A stretch of DNA of 64,000 nucleotides from Streptomyces sp. NBC_01454 (GTDB taxonomy: Bacteria; Actinomycetota; Actinomycetes; Streptomycetales; Streptomycetaceae), in the NCBI RefSeq assembly GCF_036227565.1, contig NZ_CP109460.1, positions 6,696,001-6,760,000 of the forward strand, read 5' to 3'. The notes beneath the pieces are model-generated. The model worked only from the letters and a program-made list of their open reading frames with translations, had not been told where the DNA came from and did no database searches. Positions 18,434 through 27,893 of this stretch are shown here, piece after piece. The translations under genes were made by a program, and so were the position numbers. Numbering within the stretch: the stretch's first letter is position 1; each line of letters starts with the position of its first letter.

Positions 18434-18560
18434 CCGCGACTCCTTTGTCCTTCGTCCAGGGGAAGGCGAACCCCGGGTCCCGTCCGGTGGTCCGCACCCT
18501 CCTAGAGGGCGGTGGTCGGCCCGCGGCAGTGCCCCACCATAGCGAATATTGCCGTTAGGT

Positions 18561-18577
18561 GTTCGACAATGCCGACC
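18561..18577. promoter_or_regulatory. Candidate GylR operator before glpF
   Basis: GTTCGACAATGCCGACC matches the element upstream of gylR (19450-19466) at 15 of 17 positions. On the minus strand its TTGTCG could act as a -35 box with TATTCG or TTCGCT 15-17 bases downstream as -10, so a bound repressor would block RNA polymerase. It lies inside a wider imperfect dyad (TGCCGTT at 18550 and AACGGCA at 18582). Confidence 0.6.
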
Positions 18578-18662
18578 GACGAACGGCAGTTTTGTTCACC
18601 GTCAGAACCCCGTCAAGGGTTCCGTGGCCAAAAACTTAGGTGAACTTATGGGGAGAATCCGG

Positions 18663-19427
18663 TCAGAATCGCCCTGCACCAAGATCCCGGGACACGGCGC
18701 GTGCGCAATCCCTCACAGCAGCGATGATTTCCGGCCGCAGTTCGCCCTCCTGGCAGACCCGTTCCACCGCCCCTGTGACCCCCACCGCACCCACCGGCAT
18801 CCGCCGCCGGTCGTGGATCGGCGCGGCCACCGAGGCCACGCCCTCCCAGGTCTCCTCCACGTCCGCCGCCCAGCCGCGCGCCCGGGTCAGGTCCATCAGC
18901 CCCTCGAGGTCCCCCAGGCCGGTCACCGTGCGCGGGGTGATCGCCTCCCGCTCCGCCTCGACGACCTCGCTGTGCGCGACCGGGTCGTACGCGCACAGCA
19001 CCTTGCCCAGCGCGGTGCTGTGCAGCGGGTGCATCGCGCCCACCTCCAGCACCTGCCGGCTGTCGTCCGGCCGGAAGACGTGGTGGACGACCAGTACGCC
19101 CTGCTGGTGCAGCACGCCCAGGTAGACGGCCTCGCCGCTGGAGCGGGCCAGGTCGTCGGTCCACACCAGGGCGCGGGCGCGCAGCTCGTGCACGTCCAGG
19201 TAGCTGTTGCCCAGCCGCAGCAGCTCCGCGCCCAGCTGGTAGCGGCCGGAGGCGGCGTCCTGCTCGACGAAGCCCTCCTGCTGCAGTGTCCGCAGGATTC
19301 CGTGGGCGGTGCCCTTCGCCAGTCCCAGTGAGGAGGAGATGTCGGAGAGTCCCAGTCGCCGTTCCCCTCCTGCGAGCAGCCGCAGCATCGCTGCGGCGCG
19401 CTCCAGCGACTGGATGGTGCGTGCCAT
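18663..19427 (-). CDS. gylR: IclR-family glycerol operon regulator GylR
   Basis: Regulator of the adjacent glycerol genes; in Streptomyces coelicolor GylR represses gylCAB and itself, with glycerol-3-phosphate as likely inducer. The 254-residue protein has an N-terminal winged helix (about 5-65, LGLSDISSSLGLAKGTAHGI) and a C-terminal IclR effector domain (HPLHSTALGKVLCAY, then VASVAAPIHD). Position upstream of and codirectional with glpFKD is that of the known gyl locus. GGAGG lies 7 bases before the ATG. Near-identical 17-bp elements in front of gylR and glpF support autoregulation. Confidence 0.92.
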   Translation of the reverse strand: MARTIQSLERAAAMLRLLAGGERRLGLSDISSSLGLAKGTAHGILRTLQQEGFVEQDAASGRYQLGAELLRLGNSYLDVHELRARALVWTDDLARSSGEAVYLGVLHQQGVLVVHHVFRPDDSRQVLEVGAMHPLHSTALGKVLCAYDPVAHSEVVEAEREAITPRTVTGLGDLEGLMDLTRARGWAADVEETWEGVASVAAPIHDRRRMPVGAVGVTGAVERVCQEGELRPEIIAAVRDCARAVSRDLGAGRF

Positions 19428-19449
19428 CGGGCAACCTCCGAAGTGTGCG

Positions 19450-19466
19450 GTTCGACAATGCTGAAC
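19450..19466. promoter_or_regulatory. Candidate GylR operator before gylR
   Basis: GTTCGACAATGCTGAAC has the dyad GTTC ... GAAC, 23 bases before the gylR start, and differs from the glpF-side element at two positions only. Confidence 0.6.
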
Positions 19467-19688
19467 GATATCGGTCCATGCCGACTGGAGTCAGCGAACT
19501 GACGCGACTTGGTGAGAGAAGCTGGAGTCTGCCAACGATCACGCGTCGTGCCCGCAGTGGGGTGGCGCGGTGCTGTCCAGGGCGTGGAACGGGGAACACG
19601 TGTACCGGACCGGCAGCTAGGCTGGCCGGGTGCGCCCTCTGGAGGAGGGTGCAAAGCCGACAGCCGTCGCAACCACGGGAGCATCTCC

Positions 19689-22600
19689 ATGGCCTCGAAC
19701 ACGCCATCGCCCATCAGCACCACCCGCGTCGAATCGTTCCGCGAGGCCCTGGCCTCGCGGGTGGTCGTCGCGGACGGCGCGATGGGGACCATGCTGCAGG
19801 CGCAGGATCCGACCATGGAGGACTTCCAGCAGCTGGAGGGCTGCAACGAGATCCTCAACGTCACCCGGCCCGACATCGTGCGGTCGGTGCACGAGGAGTA
19901 CTTCGCGGTCGGCGTCGACTGCGTCGAGACCAATACGTTCGGCGCGAATTTCGCCGCGCTGGCCGAGTACGACATTCCCGAGCGGGTCTTCGAGCTGTCC
20001 GAGTCCGGTGCCCGGCTGGCACGCGAGGTGGCGGACGAGTTCACGGCCTCCACGGGGCAGCAGCGCTACGTCCTGGGCTCGATGGGCCCGGGCACCAAGC
20101 TGCCGACGCTGGGGCACGCCCCGTATGTGACGCTGCGCGACGCCTACCAGCAGAACGCGGAGGGCATGATCGCCGGTGGTGCGGACGCGCTGCTGGTGGA
20201 GACCACGCAGGATCTGCTGCAGACCAAGGCCGCCGTGCTCGGCGCCCGCCGCGCCCTGAAGGCCACCGGCAGCAACCTCCCGGTGATCTGCTCGGTGACC
20301 GTCGAGACGACCGGCACCATGCTGCTGGGCTCGGAGATCGGGGCGGCGCTGACGGCGCTGGAGCCGCTGGGCATCGACATGATCGGCCTGAACTGCGCCA
20401 CCGGACCGGCCGAGATGAGCGAGCACCTGCGCTACCTCGCCCGCCACTCGCGCATCCCGCTGGCGTGCATGCCGAACGCGGGCCTGCCGGTGCTGGGCAA
20501 GAACGGCGCGCACTATCCGCTGACGGCCGGTGAGCTGGCCGACGCCCAGGAGACCTTCGTCGCCGAGTACGGCCTCTCGCTGGTGGGCGGCTGCTGCGGA
20601 ACGACGCCGGAGCATCTGCGGCAGGTCGTCGAGCGGGTGCGCGGCATCGTCCCGCCCGCGCGTGCGCCGCGCCCCGAGCCCGGTGCCGCCTCCCTCTACC
20701 AGACGGTGCCGTTCCGGCAGGACACCTCGTATCTGGCGATCGGGGAGCGGACCAACGCCAACGGATCGAAGAAGTTCCGTGAGGCGATGCTGGACGCCCG
20801 CTGGGACGACTGCGTCGAGATGGCCCGCGACCAGATCCGCGAGGGCGCGCACATGCTCGACCTGTGCGTCGACTACGTGGGGCGGGACGGCGTCGCGGAC
20901 ATGGAGGAGCTGGCCGGGCGGTTCGCCACCGCCTCCACCCTCCCGATCGTGCTGGACTCCACCGAACTCAACGTCCTGCAGGCCGGGTTGGAGAAGCTCG
21001 GCGGCCGCGCGGTCCTCAACTCCGTCAACTACGAGGACGGTGACGGACCCGAGTCGCGCTTCGCGAAGGTCACCGCGCTGGCGGCCGAGCACGGTGCGGC
21101 GCTGATCGCGCTGACCATCGACGAGGAGGGCCAGGCCCGTACCGTCGAGCACAAGGTCGCCATCGCCGAGCGGCTGATCGAGGACCTGACCGGCAACTGG
21201 GGCATCCACGAGTCGGACATCCTCATCGACTGTCTGACGTTCACGATCTGCACCGGCCAGGAGGAGTCCCGGGGCGACGGGATCGCCACCATCGAGGCGA
21301 TCCGGGAGCTGAAGAAGCGCCACCCCGAGGTGCAGACCACGCTCGGCCTCTCCAACATCTCCTTCGGCCTCAACCCGGCCGCCCGGATCGTGCTCAACTC
21401 CGTCTTCCTCGACGAGTGCGTCAAGGCCGGCCTGGACTCCGCGATCGTGCACGCCTCGAAGATCCTGCCGATCGCACGGCTGGAGGAGGAGCAGGTCAAG
21501 ACCGCTCTCGACCTCGTCTACGACCGGCGTCGCCCCGCGCAGGGGGACGAACCGGCCTACGACCCGCTGCAGAAGCTGATGGAGCTGTTCGAGGGGGCGA
21601 CGGCCAAGTCGCTGAAGGCGGGCAAGGCCGAGGAACTGGCCGCCCTGCCGCTGGACGAGCGGCTGCAGCGCCGGATCATCGACGGCGAGAAGAACGGCCT
21701 GGAGGCCGACCTCGACACCGCCCTGCAGGACCGCCCCGCGCTGGACATCGTCAACCAGACCCTGCTGGAGGGGATGAAGGTCGTCGGCGAGCTGTTCGGC
21801 TCCGGCCAGATGCAGCTGCCGTTCGTGCTCCAGTCGGCCGAGGTGATGAAGACCGCGGTGGCGCATCTGGAGCCGCACATGGAGAAGTCCGACGACGAGG
21901 GCAAGGGCACCATCGTGCTGGCCACCGTCCGCGGCGATGTGCACGACATCGGCAAGAACCTCGTCGACATCATCCTGTCCAACAACGGCTACAACGTGGT
22001 CAACCTCGGCATCAAGCAGCCGGTCTCGGCGATCCTGGAGGCCGCCGAGGAGCACCGCGCCGATGTCATCGGGATGTCCGGCCTGCTGGTGAAGTCCACG
22101 GTGATCATGAAGGAGAACCTGGAGGAGCTCAACCAGCGCAAGATGGCCGCCGACTTCCCCGTCATCCTCGGCGGCGCCGCCCTCACCCGCGCCTATGTCG
22201 AGCAGGACCTCCACGAGATCTACGAAGGCGAGGTCCGCTACGCCCGTGACGCGTTCGAGGGCCTGCGGCTGATGGACGCCCTGATCGCCGTCAAGCGCGG
22301 AGTACCCGGCGCCACCCTCCCCGAACTCAAGCAGCGCCGCGTGCCCAAGCGGGACACCGCGGTGCCGGAGAGGGAGGAGCCCGAGGGCGCGGTGCGTTCG
22401 GACGTCGCCGTCGACAACCCGGTCCCCGAGCCGCCGTTCTGGGGGACCCGGGTGGTCAAGGGCATCCAGCTCGCCGACTACGCGTCCTGGCTGGACGAGG
22501 GCGCGCTGTTCAAGGGCCAGTGGGGCCTCAAGCAGGCCCGCACCGGCGACGGTCCGACGTACGAGGAACTGGTCGAGACCGAGGGCCGCCCGCGGCTGCG

Positions 22601-23216
22601 GGGCTGGCTGGACAAGCTGCAGACCGAGAACCTCCTCGAAGCCGCCGTCGTCCACGGCTACTTCCCCTGCCACTCCAAGGGCGACGACCTGATCCTGCTG
22701 AACGAGGACGGCACCGAGCGCACCCGCTTCACCTTCCCCCGCCAGCGCCGCGGCCGCCGCCTGTGCCTGGCCGACTACTTCCGCCCGGAGGAGTCCGGCG
22801 AGACCGACGTCGTGGGACTCCAGGTCGTCACCGTCGGCTCGAGGATCGGCGCCGCCACCGCCGAACTCTTCGAGGCCAACTCCTACCGCGACTATCTCGA
22901 ACTGCACGGCCTGTCCGTCCAGCTGGCCGAGGCGCTCGCCGAGTACTGGCACGCCCGGGTCCGCTCCGAGCTGGGCTTCGCCGGTGAGGACCCGGCCGAC
23001 GTCGAGGACATGTTCGCGCTCAAGTACCGCGGCGCGCGCTTCTCGCTGGGCTACGGCGCCTGCCCCGACCTGGAGGACCGCGCGAAGATCGCGGACCTGC
23101 TGCAGCCGGAGCGGATCGGCGTCGAGCTCTCCGAGGAGTTCCAGCTGCACCCCGAGCAGTCCACCGACGCCATCGTGATCCATCACCCGGAGGCCAAGTA
23201 CTTCAACGCGCGGTAG
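19689..23216 (+). CDS. metH: Cobalamin-dependent methionine synthase
   Basis: Transfers the methyl group of 5-methyltetrahydrofolate to homocysteine via cobalamin. The 1175-residue protein has the full module set: homocysteine domain with zinc ligands (LNCATGP and GGCCGTTPEH, near 235 and 300), pterin domain (IGERTNANGSKKF near 355), helical cap, B12 domain with the cobalt-ligating His752 in DVHDIGKN, and the C-terminal AdoMet reactivation domain (RFSLGYGACPDLEDR). ATG 19689 has GGGAG 7 bases upstream. I found no convincing B12 box, so a riboswitch is not called. A hairpin follows the stop. Confidence 0.97.
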   Translation: MASNTPSPISTTRVESFREALASRVVVADGAMGTMLQAQDPTMEDFQQLEGCNEILNVTRPDIVRSVHEEYFAVGVDCVETNTFGANFAALAEYDIPERVFELSESGARLAREVADEFTASTGQQRYVLGSMGPGTKLPTLGHAPYVTLRDAYQQNAEGMIAGGADALLVETTQDLLQTKAAVLGARRALKATGSNLPVICSVTVETTGTMLLGSEIGAALTALEPLGIDMIGLNCATGPAEMSEHLRYLARHSRIPLACMPNAGLPVLGKNGAHYPLTAGELADAQETFVAEYGLSLVGGCCGTTPEHLRQVVERVRGIVPPARAPRPEPGAASLYQTVPFRQDTSYLAIGERTNANGSKKFREAMLDARWDDCVEMARDQIREGAHMLDLCVDYVGRDGVADMEELAGRFATASTLPIVLDSTELNVLQAGLEKLGGRAVLNSVNYEDGDGPESRFAKVTALAAEHGAALIALTIDEEGQARTVEHKVAIAERLIEDLTGNWGIHESDILIDCLTFTICTGQEESRGDGIATIEAIRELKKRHPEVQTTLGLSNISFGLNPAARIVLNSVFLDECVKAGLDSAIVHASKILPIARLEEEQVKTALDLVYDRRRPAQGDEPAYDPLQKLMELFEGATAKSLKAGKAEELAALPLDERLQRRIIDGEKNGLEADLDTALQDRPALDIVNQTLLEGMKVVGELFGSGQMQLPFVLQSAEVMKTAVAHLEPHMEKSDDEGKGTIVLATVRGDVHDIGKNLVDIILSNNGYNVVNLGIKQPVSAILEAAEEHRADVIGMSGLLVKSTVIMKENLEELNQRKMAADFPVILGGAALTRAYVEQDLHEIYEGEVRYARDAFEGLRLMDALIAVKRGVPGATLPELKQRRVPKRDTAVPEREEPEGAVRSDVAVDNPVPEPPFWGTRVVKGIQLADYASWLDEGALFKGQWGLKQARTGDGPTYEELVETEGRPRLRGWLDKLQTENLLEAAVVHGYFPCHSKGDDLILLNEDGTERTRFTFPRQRRGRRLCLADYFRPEESGETDVVGLQVVTVGSRIGAATAELFEANSYRDYLELHGLSVQLAEALAEYWHARVRSELGFAGEDPADVEDMFALKYRGARFSLGYGACPDLEDRAKIADLLQPERIGVELSEEFQLHPEQSTDAIVIHHPEAKYFNAR

Positions 23217-23224
23217 CCGGCCGT

Positions 23225-23251
23225 GCACGGAGGCGGTCCCCGGCTCCGTGC
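23225..23251 (+). terminator. Terminator after metH
   Basis: 8-bp stem GCACGGAG / CTCCGTGC with an 11-base loop, 9 bases past the metH stop; further GC-rich dyads follow. Confidence 0.6.
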
Positions 23252-23422
23252 GGTGCGCGGCGCCGCGTGCGCCGGCCGCGGAGGGCCGTGACCAGGAGCA
23301 CCACCCATTCCGGCGCGCACCGTCGTACACTTATCGGTCCGGTAGTGGCCGGTCGTTCCCCCCGCCGGGGTGGGCGGCCGGCCCTTTCGTCCCTTCGGGG
23401 ACGTGGCAACGGAGGTGGATGG

Positions 23423-24136
23423 ATGACCAGCAGCATCCCCGCAGTCGGCACCCGAACGGCCGAAGCCGCGACCCTCCAGGCCGTCTTCCTCGATCTGGAC
23501 GGGACCCTCGTCGACACCGAGGGGTTCTGGTGGGAGGCCGAGGCGGAAGTCTTCGCCGAGCTCGGGCACATCCTCGACGACGCGCACCGCGAGGTCGTGG
23601 TCGGTGGCCCGATGACCCGCAGCGCCGGCTATCTCCTCCAGGTCACCGGCGTCGACCTCAGCCTGACCGAGCTGAGCGTGCTGCTCAACGCCGCTTTCCT
23701 GGCCCGGATCGGCCGCGGCGTCCCGCTGATGCCGGGCGCCCGCAGACTGCTGGCCGAACTCGCCGCCCACGACGTGCCCACCGCGCTGGTCTCCGCCTCG
23801 CACCGCGCCATCGTCGACCAGATGCTGTACTCCCTGGGCCCGGAGAACTTCCGGCTGACCCTCGCGGGCGACGACCTGCCGCGCACCAAGCCGCACCCGG
23901 ACCCGTATCTGACCGCCGCCGCGCGACTGGGCGTGGACCCGGCGCGCTGTGCCGTCATCGAGGACACCCTGACGGGCGTGGCGGCAGGTGAGGCGGCGGG
24001 CTGCCCGGTCGTCGCCGTGCCGTCGGTGGCGCCGGTCCCCCCGGCGGCGGGCCGCACGATCGTGCCGTCGCTGGAAGAAGTCGATCTGCCATTTCTCCGG
24101 ACGCTCATCACGGAAAGCCGCCGGACCGTGCACTGA
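23423..24136 (+). CDS. HAD-superfamily sugar-phosphatase-like hydrolase
   Basis: Predicted cytosolic phosphatase or phosphoglucomutase-like HAD enzyme, 237 residues. Motif I is FLDLDGTLVDTE (Asp24 nucleophile, Asp26 acid), motif II is in ALVSASH, motif III Lys is in RTKPHPDPY and motif IV Asp is in VIEDTLTGVAAG. A helical cap lies between motifs I and II, typical of subfamily I. GGAGG sits 7 bases before ATG 23423. It stands alone downstream of metH; the substrate cannot be read from sequence. Confidence 0.87.
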   Translation: MTSSIPAVGTRTAEAATLQAVFLDLDGTLVDTEGFWWEAEAEVFAELGHILDDAHREVVVGGPMTRSAGYLLQVTGVDLSLTELSVLLNAAFLARIGRGVPLMPGARRLLAELAAHDVPTALVSASHRAIVDQMLYSLGPENFRLTLAGDDLPRTKPHPDPYLTAAARLGVDPARCAVIEDTLTGVAAGEAAGCPVVAVPSVAPVPPAAGRTIVPSLEEVDLPFLRTLITESRRTVH

Positions 24137-24499
24137 GCGTGTCCCGGAGAAAGCCCCCGGGAACCGAGGGGAACGGCCCGCTCATTTTCCGTGACGAATG
24201 GGCTGATCGAATTGCGGCAGCGCCGCGGAGCGGCAAATGCGTGACGTTTCTCACGCGCCAGGCCATCGACAGCGGGCCCGACAGGTGATCCAGGGGGTTC
24301 CCGAGGGGGTTTCTACGGGGGTAAGTGTCCGGATTGGTGGAGCAACGCGCGAATCGTTCCCCCATCCGGATATCGGTTCTGCCGCCTCCGTTATCCATAC
24401 GCCATATCGATTCAACTCCTTTGTGTCTCAGCGCGGCTGGCCGTTCCTACTAATCTCGACGCGAGCAACACCTCTGCGCTGATAAGGAACCTGCCGACG
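24137..24499. other. Long non-coding gap with lower GC
   Basis: 363 bases without a credible gene, noticeably richer in A/T than the surroundings. It contains a small perfect hairpin (GCGTGA at 24239-24244 with TCACGC at 24251-24256), and a TACTAATCT stretch at 24448-24456 that could be a -10 region for the lipoprotein gene starting at 24500. No operator dyad or RNA family was recognised. Confidence 0.5.
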
Positions 24500-26107
24500 A
24501 TGAATCGCAAGACCTTGGTGCTGCCGGCGCTGGCCGGACTCCTGGCCCCCGTCCTCACTGCCTGCGGCGGTACGGGCGGCGCGGGCGACGGCGGCAATCC
24601 CATCGTCGTGGGAGTCGCCTCCCAGATCGAGGCAACCAAGGCAGCGCCCGCCCCCCTCGACCCGGCACAGGCCTATGACGTCGACGCCTGGAACGTGCTG
24701 CGCAGCACCTTCCAGACCCTGATGCGCCTGCCCCGGAGCGGCACCGCTCCGGTGCCCGAGGCGGCCGAGTCCTGCGGGTTCCGCGACACCCAGAACGAGC
24801 AGTACCGCTGCACCCTGCGCAGCGGGCTGAAGTTCTCCAACGGCCATGCCCTGACCGCGCAGGACGTGAAGTTCTCCATCGACCGGATGCGTGCCATCAA
24901 CGACGGCAACGGTCCCGTGTCGCTGCTCAGCGGCATCGACAAGGTCGAGGCGCCCAGCGACTCCGAGGTGGTCTTCCACCTCAAGAAGCCGGACGCCACC
25001 TTCCCGCAGAAGCTCGCGACGCCGGCCGCCGCCATCGTCGACAGCGAGGTCTACCCCAAGACCCGCCTCTACAACGGCTTCAACGTGGTCGGCTCCGGCC
25101 CCTACACGCTCAAGACCGAGCGCAAGCAGGGCCGTGTCACCAAGGCGGTCTTCACCAAGAACCCCTCGTACAAGGGCGGGGAGAAGCCGAAGAGCGACGC
25201 GGTCGAGATGCGCTTCTTCGACGACTCCTCCGACATGGAGAAGGCGCTGCGCTCGGGCAGCATCGACCTGATGAACCGTGGTCTGTCGCCCACCCAGGTC
25301 AGGGGCCTGGAGAACTCCCGCAACAACCACATCGTGCTGCAGGAGATGCCCGGCCAGGAGATCCGCTACCTCGCCTTCAACACGAAGGAGCCGGCGGTGT
25401 CCAACAAGGCCGTGCGGCAGGCGATGGCGCAGCTGGTCAACCGCTCCGAGTTGGTCCGGGACGTCTACTCCTACACCGGTGACCCGCTCTACTCGATCGT
25501 CCCCACCGGCCTCACCGGCCACATCAACTCCTTCTTCACCAAGTACGGGAACCCCAGTGTGTCCGCCGCCCGCAAGACCCTTCAGCAGGCGCACATCAAC
25601 ACCCCGGTGAAGTTCACGCTCACGTACACCACCCACCACTACGGCTCCAGCACCGTCCAGGAGTTCCGTACGCTGCAGCGCCAGCTCAACCAGAGCAAGC
25701 TCTTCGACGTCGACATCAAGGGCATCGACGGCTGGCAGCAGTTCCGCACCGACTCCACGGCCGGCAAGTACACCGCCTACGGCATGGGCTGGTTCCCCGA
25801 CTTCCCGGACGCGGACAACTACATCGCGCCGTTCGTCGGCAAGGGGAACTTCCTCAACTCCCCCTACCGCAGCTCCTCGATCGAGTCCCAGGTGATCCCG
25901 GAGACCCGGCAGCAGACCGACCGCAACGCCGCCGCGGCCGGCTTCAAGCAGGCGCAGGACACATTCGCCGACGATGTCCCGCTGCTCCCGCTGTGGCAGG
26001 GCAAGCAGTACGTCGCCGCCCGCGACGACGTCACCGGTGTGGAATGGGCCCTCAACTCCTCCTCGTCGCTGCAGATGTGGGAGCTCGGCCGCGGCGTGGC
26101 CGACTGA
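24500..26107 (+). CDS. Peptide-type ABC substrate-binding lipoprotein (SBP_bac_5), copy 1
   Basis: Extracytoplasmic receptor of the oligopeptide/dipeptide class (DppA/OppA-like), 535 residues. The signal peptide ends in a lipobox with Cys22 (VLTAC). Family features are LKFSNGHALTAQDVKFSIDRM near residue 112, a domain-closing region with ALRSGSIDLMNRGLS, and the C-terminal LLPLWQGKQYV. It is followed 89 bases later by a paralogue of the same architecture. No permease or ATPase gene is nearby, so it must use components encoded elsewhere or act as a sensor. AAGGAA precedes the ATG. Confidence 0.9.
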   Translation: MNRKTLVLPALAGLLAPVLTACGGTGGAGDGGNPIVVGVASQIEATKAAPAPLDPAQAYDVDAWNVLRSTFQTLMRLPRSGTAPVPEAAESCGFRDTQNEQYRCTLRSGLKFSNGHALTAQDVKFSIDRMRAINDGNGPVSLLSGIDKVEAPSDSEVVFHLKKPDATFPQKLATPAAAIVDSEVYPKTRLYNGFNVVGSGPYTLKTERKQGRVTKAVFTKNPSYKGGEKPKSDAVEMRFFDDSSDMEKALRSGSIDLMNRGLSPTQVRGLENSRNNHIVLQEMPGQEIRYLAFNTKEPAVSNKAVRQAMAQLVNRSELVRDVYSYTGDPLYSIVPTGLTGHINSFFTKYGNPSVSAARKTLQQAHINTPVKFTLTYTTHHYGSSTVQEFRTLQRQLNQSKLFDVDIKGIDGWQQFRTDSTAGKYTAYGMGWFPDFPDADNYIAPFVGKGNFLNSPYRSSSIESQVIPETRQQTDRNAAAAGFKQAQDTFADDVPLLPLWQGKQYVAARDDVTGVEWALNSSSSLQMWELGRGVAD

Positions 26108-26196
26108 TCATGCGCATCCGACCGATGCGGCACATATCCGCCGCGGTCACCGCACCGCGGCCCGACAGGCACCACCCAGAACGTGAGGAACACTTA

Positions 26197-27795
26197 GTGA
26201 GGAAGCGTGACCCGCGGCTGGCTGCCCCGATCGGAGCGGGGCTGGCGACAGCTCTGCTCGCGCTCGCCGGGTGCAGCTCGGACGACCCGGAAGCAGCCGG
26301 TACCGGCGAGCCCGTGGTCATGGGGATGACGAACACGACCATGGCCACCGACCCGGCAGCCGGTTACGACCCCGACTCCTGGCTGTTGTTCAACAACGTC
26401 TTCCAGTCGCTGCTGAGCTTCCCCAAGGGCGGCACCACCCCCGAGCCGGAGGCCGCCCAGCACTGCGCCTTCACCGACGGCCAGAGCACGACCTACCGGT
26501 GCACCCTCAAGGACGGCCTCAAGTTCAGCAACGGTGACGCGCTGACCTCCAAGGACGTCAAGTTCTCCTTCGACCGCACCCGGCGCATCAAGGACAAGAA
26601 CGGCCCCGCCGTGATGTTCTCCGCGCTCGACAAGGTCGAGGCACCGGACGCCAAGACCGTGGTCTTCCGCCTGAAGACGCCCGACGCCACCTTCCCGATG
26701 AAGATCGCCTCGGGTGCCGGCTCCATCGTCGACCACGCCGACTACCCGGCCGACCGGCTGCGCAGCGACGGCAAGGCCACCGGGTCCGGCGTCTACACGC
26801 TCAAGGAGTACGGCCCCCACAAGGCCGCCTTCGCGGTCAACGGTTCCTACAAGGGTCCGGCGAAGGTCAAGAACTCCGGAATGACCGTGAAGTTCTTCAA
26901 CGGCGCCGAGAAGCTGAAGACGGCCGTGGAGAAGGGCGACGTCGATGTGGCCTACCGCGGCCTGTCCATGAAGGACATCGCCGCACTGGACAGCGCCTCC
27001 CTGCACCAGCAGCACGGCACCCAGGTGGTCGAGGGCGGCAGCGCCGAGGTGATGCACCTGGTCTTCAACCTCAAGGACCCGGTCGCCGGCAAGCTCGGGG
27101 TCCGCAAGGCCATCGCCTACCTCCTGGACCGTTCGTCGCTCGTCCGGGACGTCTACCAGCACACCGCCGAACCGCTCTACTCGGTCGTCCCGGCCGGCAT
27201 CACCGGCCACAACACCGCCTTCTTCGACACCTACGGCGACCAGCCCAATCCCGACAAGGCGAAGGAAGCACTGCGCGGCGCCGGCTACCGGGGCAAGGTG
27301 CCGCTCACCCTGTGGGCGACCCCCGACCGGTTCGGCCCCGGCACCGTCCCCGCCTTCCAGGAGATCGCCCAACAGCTCAACGCCAGCGGCCTGTTCGACG
27401 CCAAGGTGCGCAGTGTGCCCACCAAGGAGTACGAGCAGGGCGTGGCCGCCGGCCGGTTCGGCGTCTACGTCAAGGGCTGGGTTCCCGACTATCCGGATCC
27501 GGACAACTTCACCCAGCCGTTCTTCGGCAAGGACAGCGTCCTGTCCAACCACTACAGCTCGCCCACCATCACGAGCCACCTGCTGCCCAAGACGGCCGAC
27601 CAGCCGGACCGCGGCGCCACCAAGGCCGCCTTCCGGGAGCTGCAGAACATCATCGCCCAGGACGTGCCGGTCATACCGATATGGCAGGGCAAGCAGTACG
27701 CGGTCGCCCGTGACGGCGTCTCCGGCCTGCAATGGACCCTGGACTCCTCGACCGTCTTCCGGTTCTGGGAGATCAGCAAGCCCGCCGGGGCCTGA
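26197..27795 (+). CDS. Peptide-type ABC substrate-binding lipoprotein (SBP_bac_5), copy 2
   Basis: Paralogue of the preceding gene, 532 residues, clearly sharing blocks such as RCTLKDGLKFSNGDALTSKD and VIPIWQGKQYAVARDGVSG. The lipobox gives Cys26 (LALAGC). GTG 26197 was chosen because GAGGAA lies 6 bases upstream and the signal peptide begins at once; an in-frame ATG at 26110 would put a charged 29-residue extension in front of it. It probably shares the mRNA of copy 1. A long hairpin ends the unit and faces the convergent response-regulator gene. Confidence 0.88.
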   Translation: MRKRDPRLAAPIGAGLATALLALAGCSSDDPEAAGTGEPVVMGMTNTTMATDPAAGYDPDSWLLFNNVFQSLLSFPKGGTTPEPEAAQHCAFTDGQSTTYRCTLKDGLKFSNGDALTSKDVKFSFDRTRRIKDKNGPAVMFSALDKVEAPDAKTVVFRLKTPDATFPMKIASGAGSIVDHADYPADRLRSDGKATGSGVYTLKEYGPHKAAFAVNGSYKGPAKVKNSGMTVKFFNGAEKLKTAVEKGDVDVAYRGLSMKDIAALDSASLHQQHGTQVVEGGSAEVMHLVFNLKDPVAGKLGVRKAIAYLLDRSSLVRDVYQHTAEPLYSVVPAGITGHNTAFFDTYGDQPNPDKAKEALRGAGYRGKVPLTLWATPDRFGPGTVPAFQEIAQQLNASGLFDAKVRSVPTKEYEQGVAAGRFGVYVKGWVPDYPDPDNFTQPFFGKDSVLSNHYSSPTITSHLLPKTADQPDRGATKAAFRELQNIIAQDVPVIPIWQGKQYAVARDGVSGLQWTLDSSTVFRFWEISKPAGA

Positions 27796-27810
27796 GGGGT
27801 CTGCGCACAC

Positions 27811-27854
27811 GGCGGCGGGGCCGGTCCGGGAACTCCCGGGCCGGCCCCGCCGCC
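27811..27854. terminator. Bidirectional terminator after the twin lipoprotein genes
   Basis: 20-bp stem (27811-27830 with 27835-27854), one wobble pair, 4-base loop. It lies between the second lipoprotein gene and the convergent response-regulator gene. Confidence 0.8.
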
Positions 27855-27893
27855 GTCTCTCCGCCGGGCCGTGGCCGGCTACTGCGCGCCCGG

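Noticed and set aside
19600..19688. Possible cobalamin or SAM riboswitch before metH
   Set aside because: A hairpin is present (GCGCCCTC/GAGGGTGC) but no B12 box or other conserved riboswitch core could be found, and a TAGGCT hexamer at 19618-19623 would leave too short a leader.
19617..23330. 1237-codon minus-strand open frame opposite metH
   Set aside because: Mirror of a complete methionine synthase; no recognisable protein features.
26110..26196. Upstream ATG as start of the second peptide-binding lipoprotein
   Set aside because: It would put a charged 29-residue extension ahead of the signal peptide; GTG 26197 has a ribosome site and starts the signal peptide directly.
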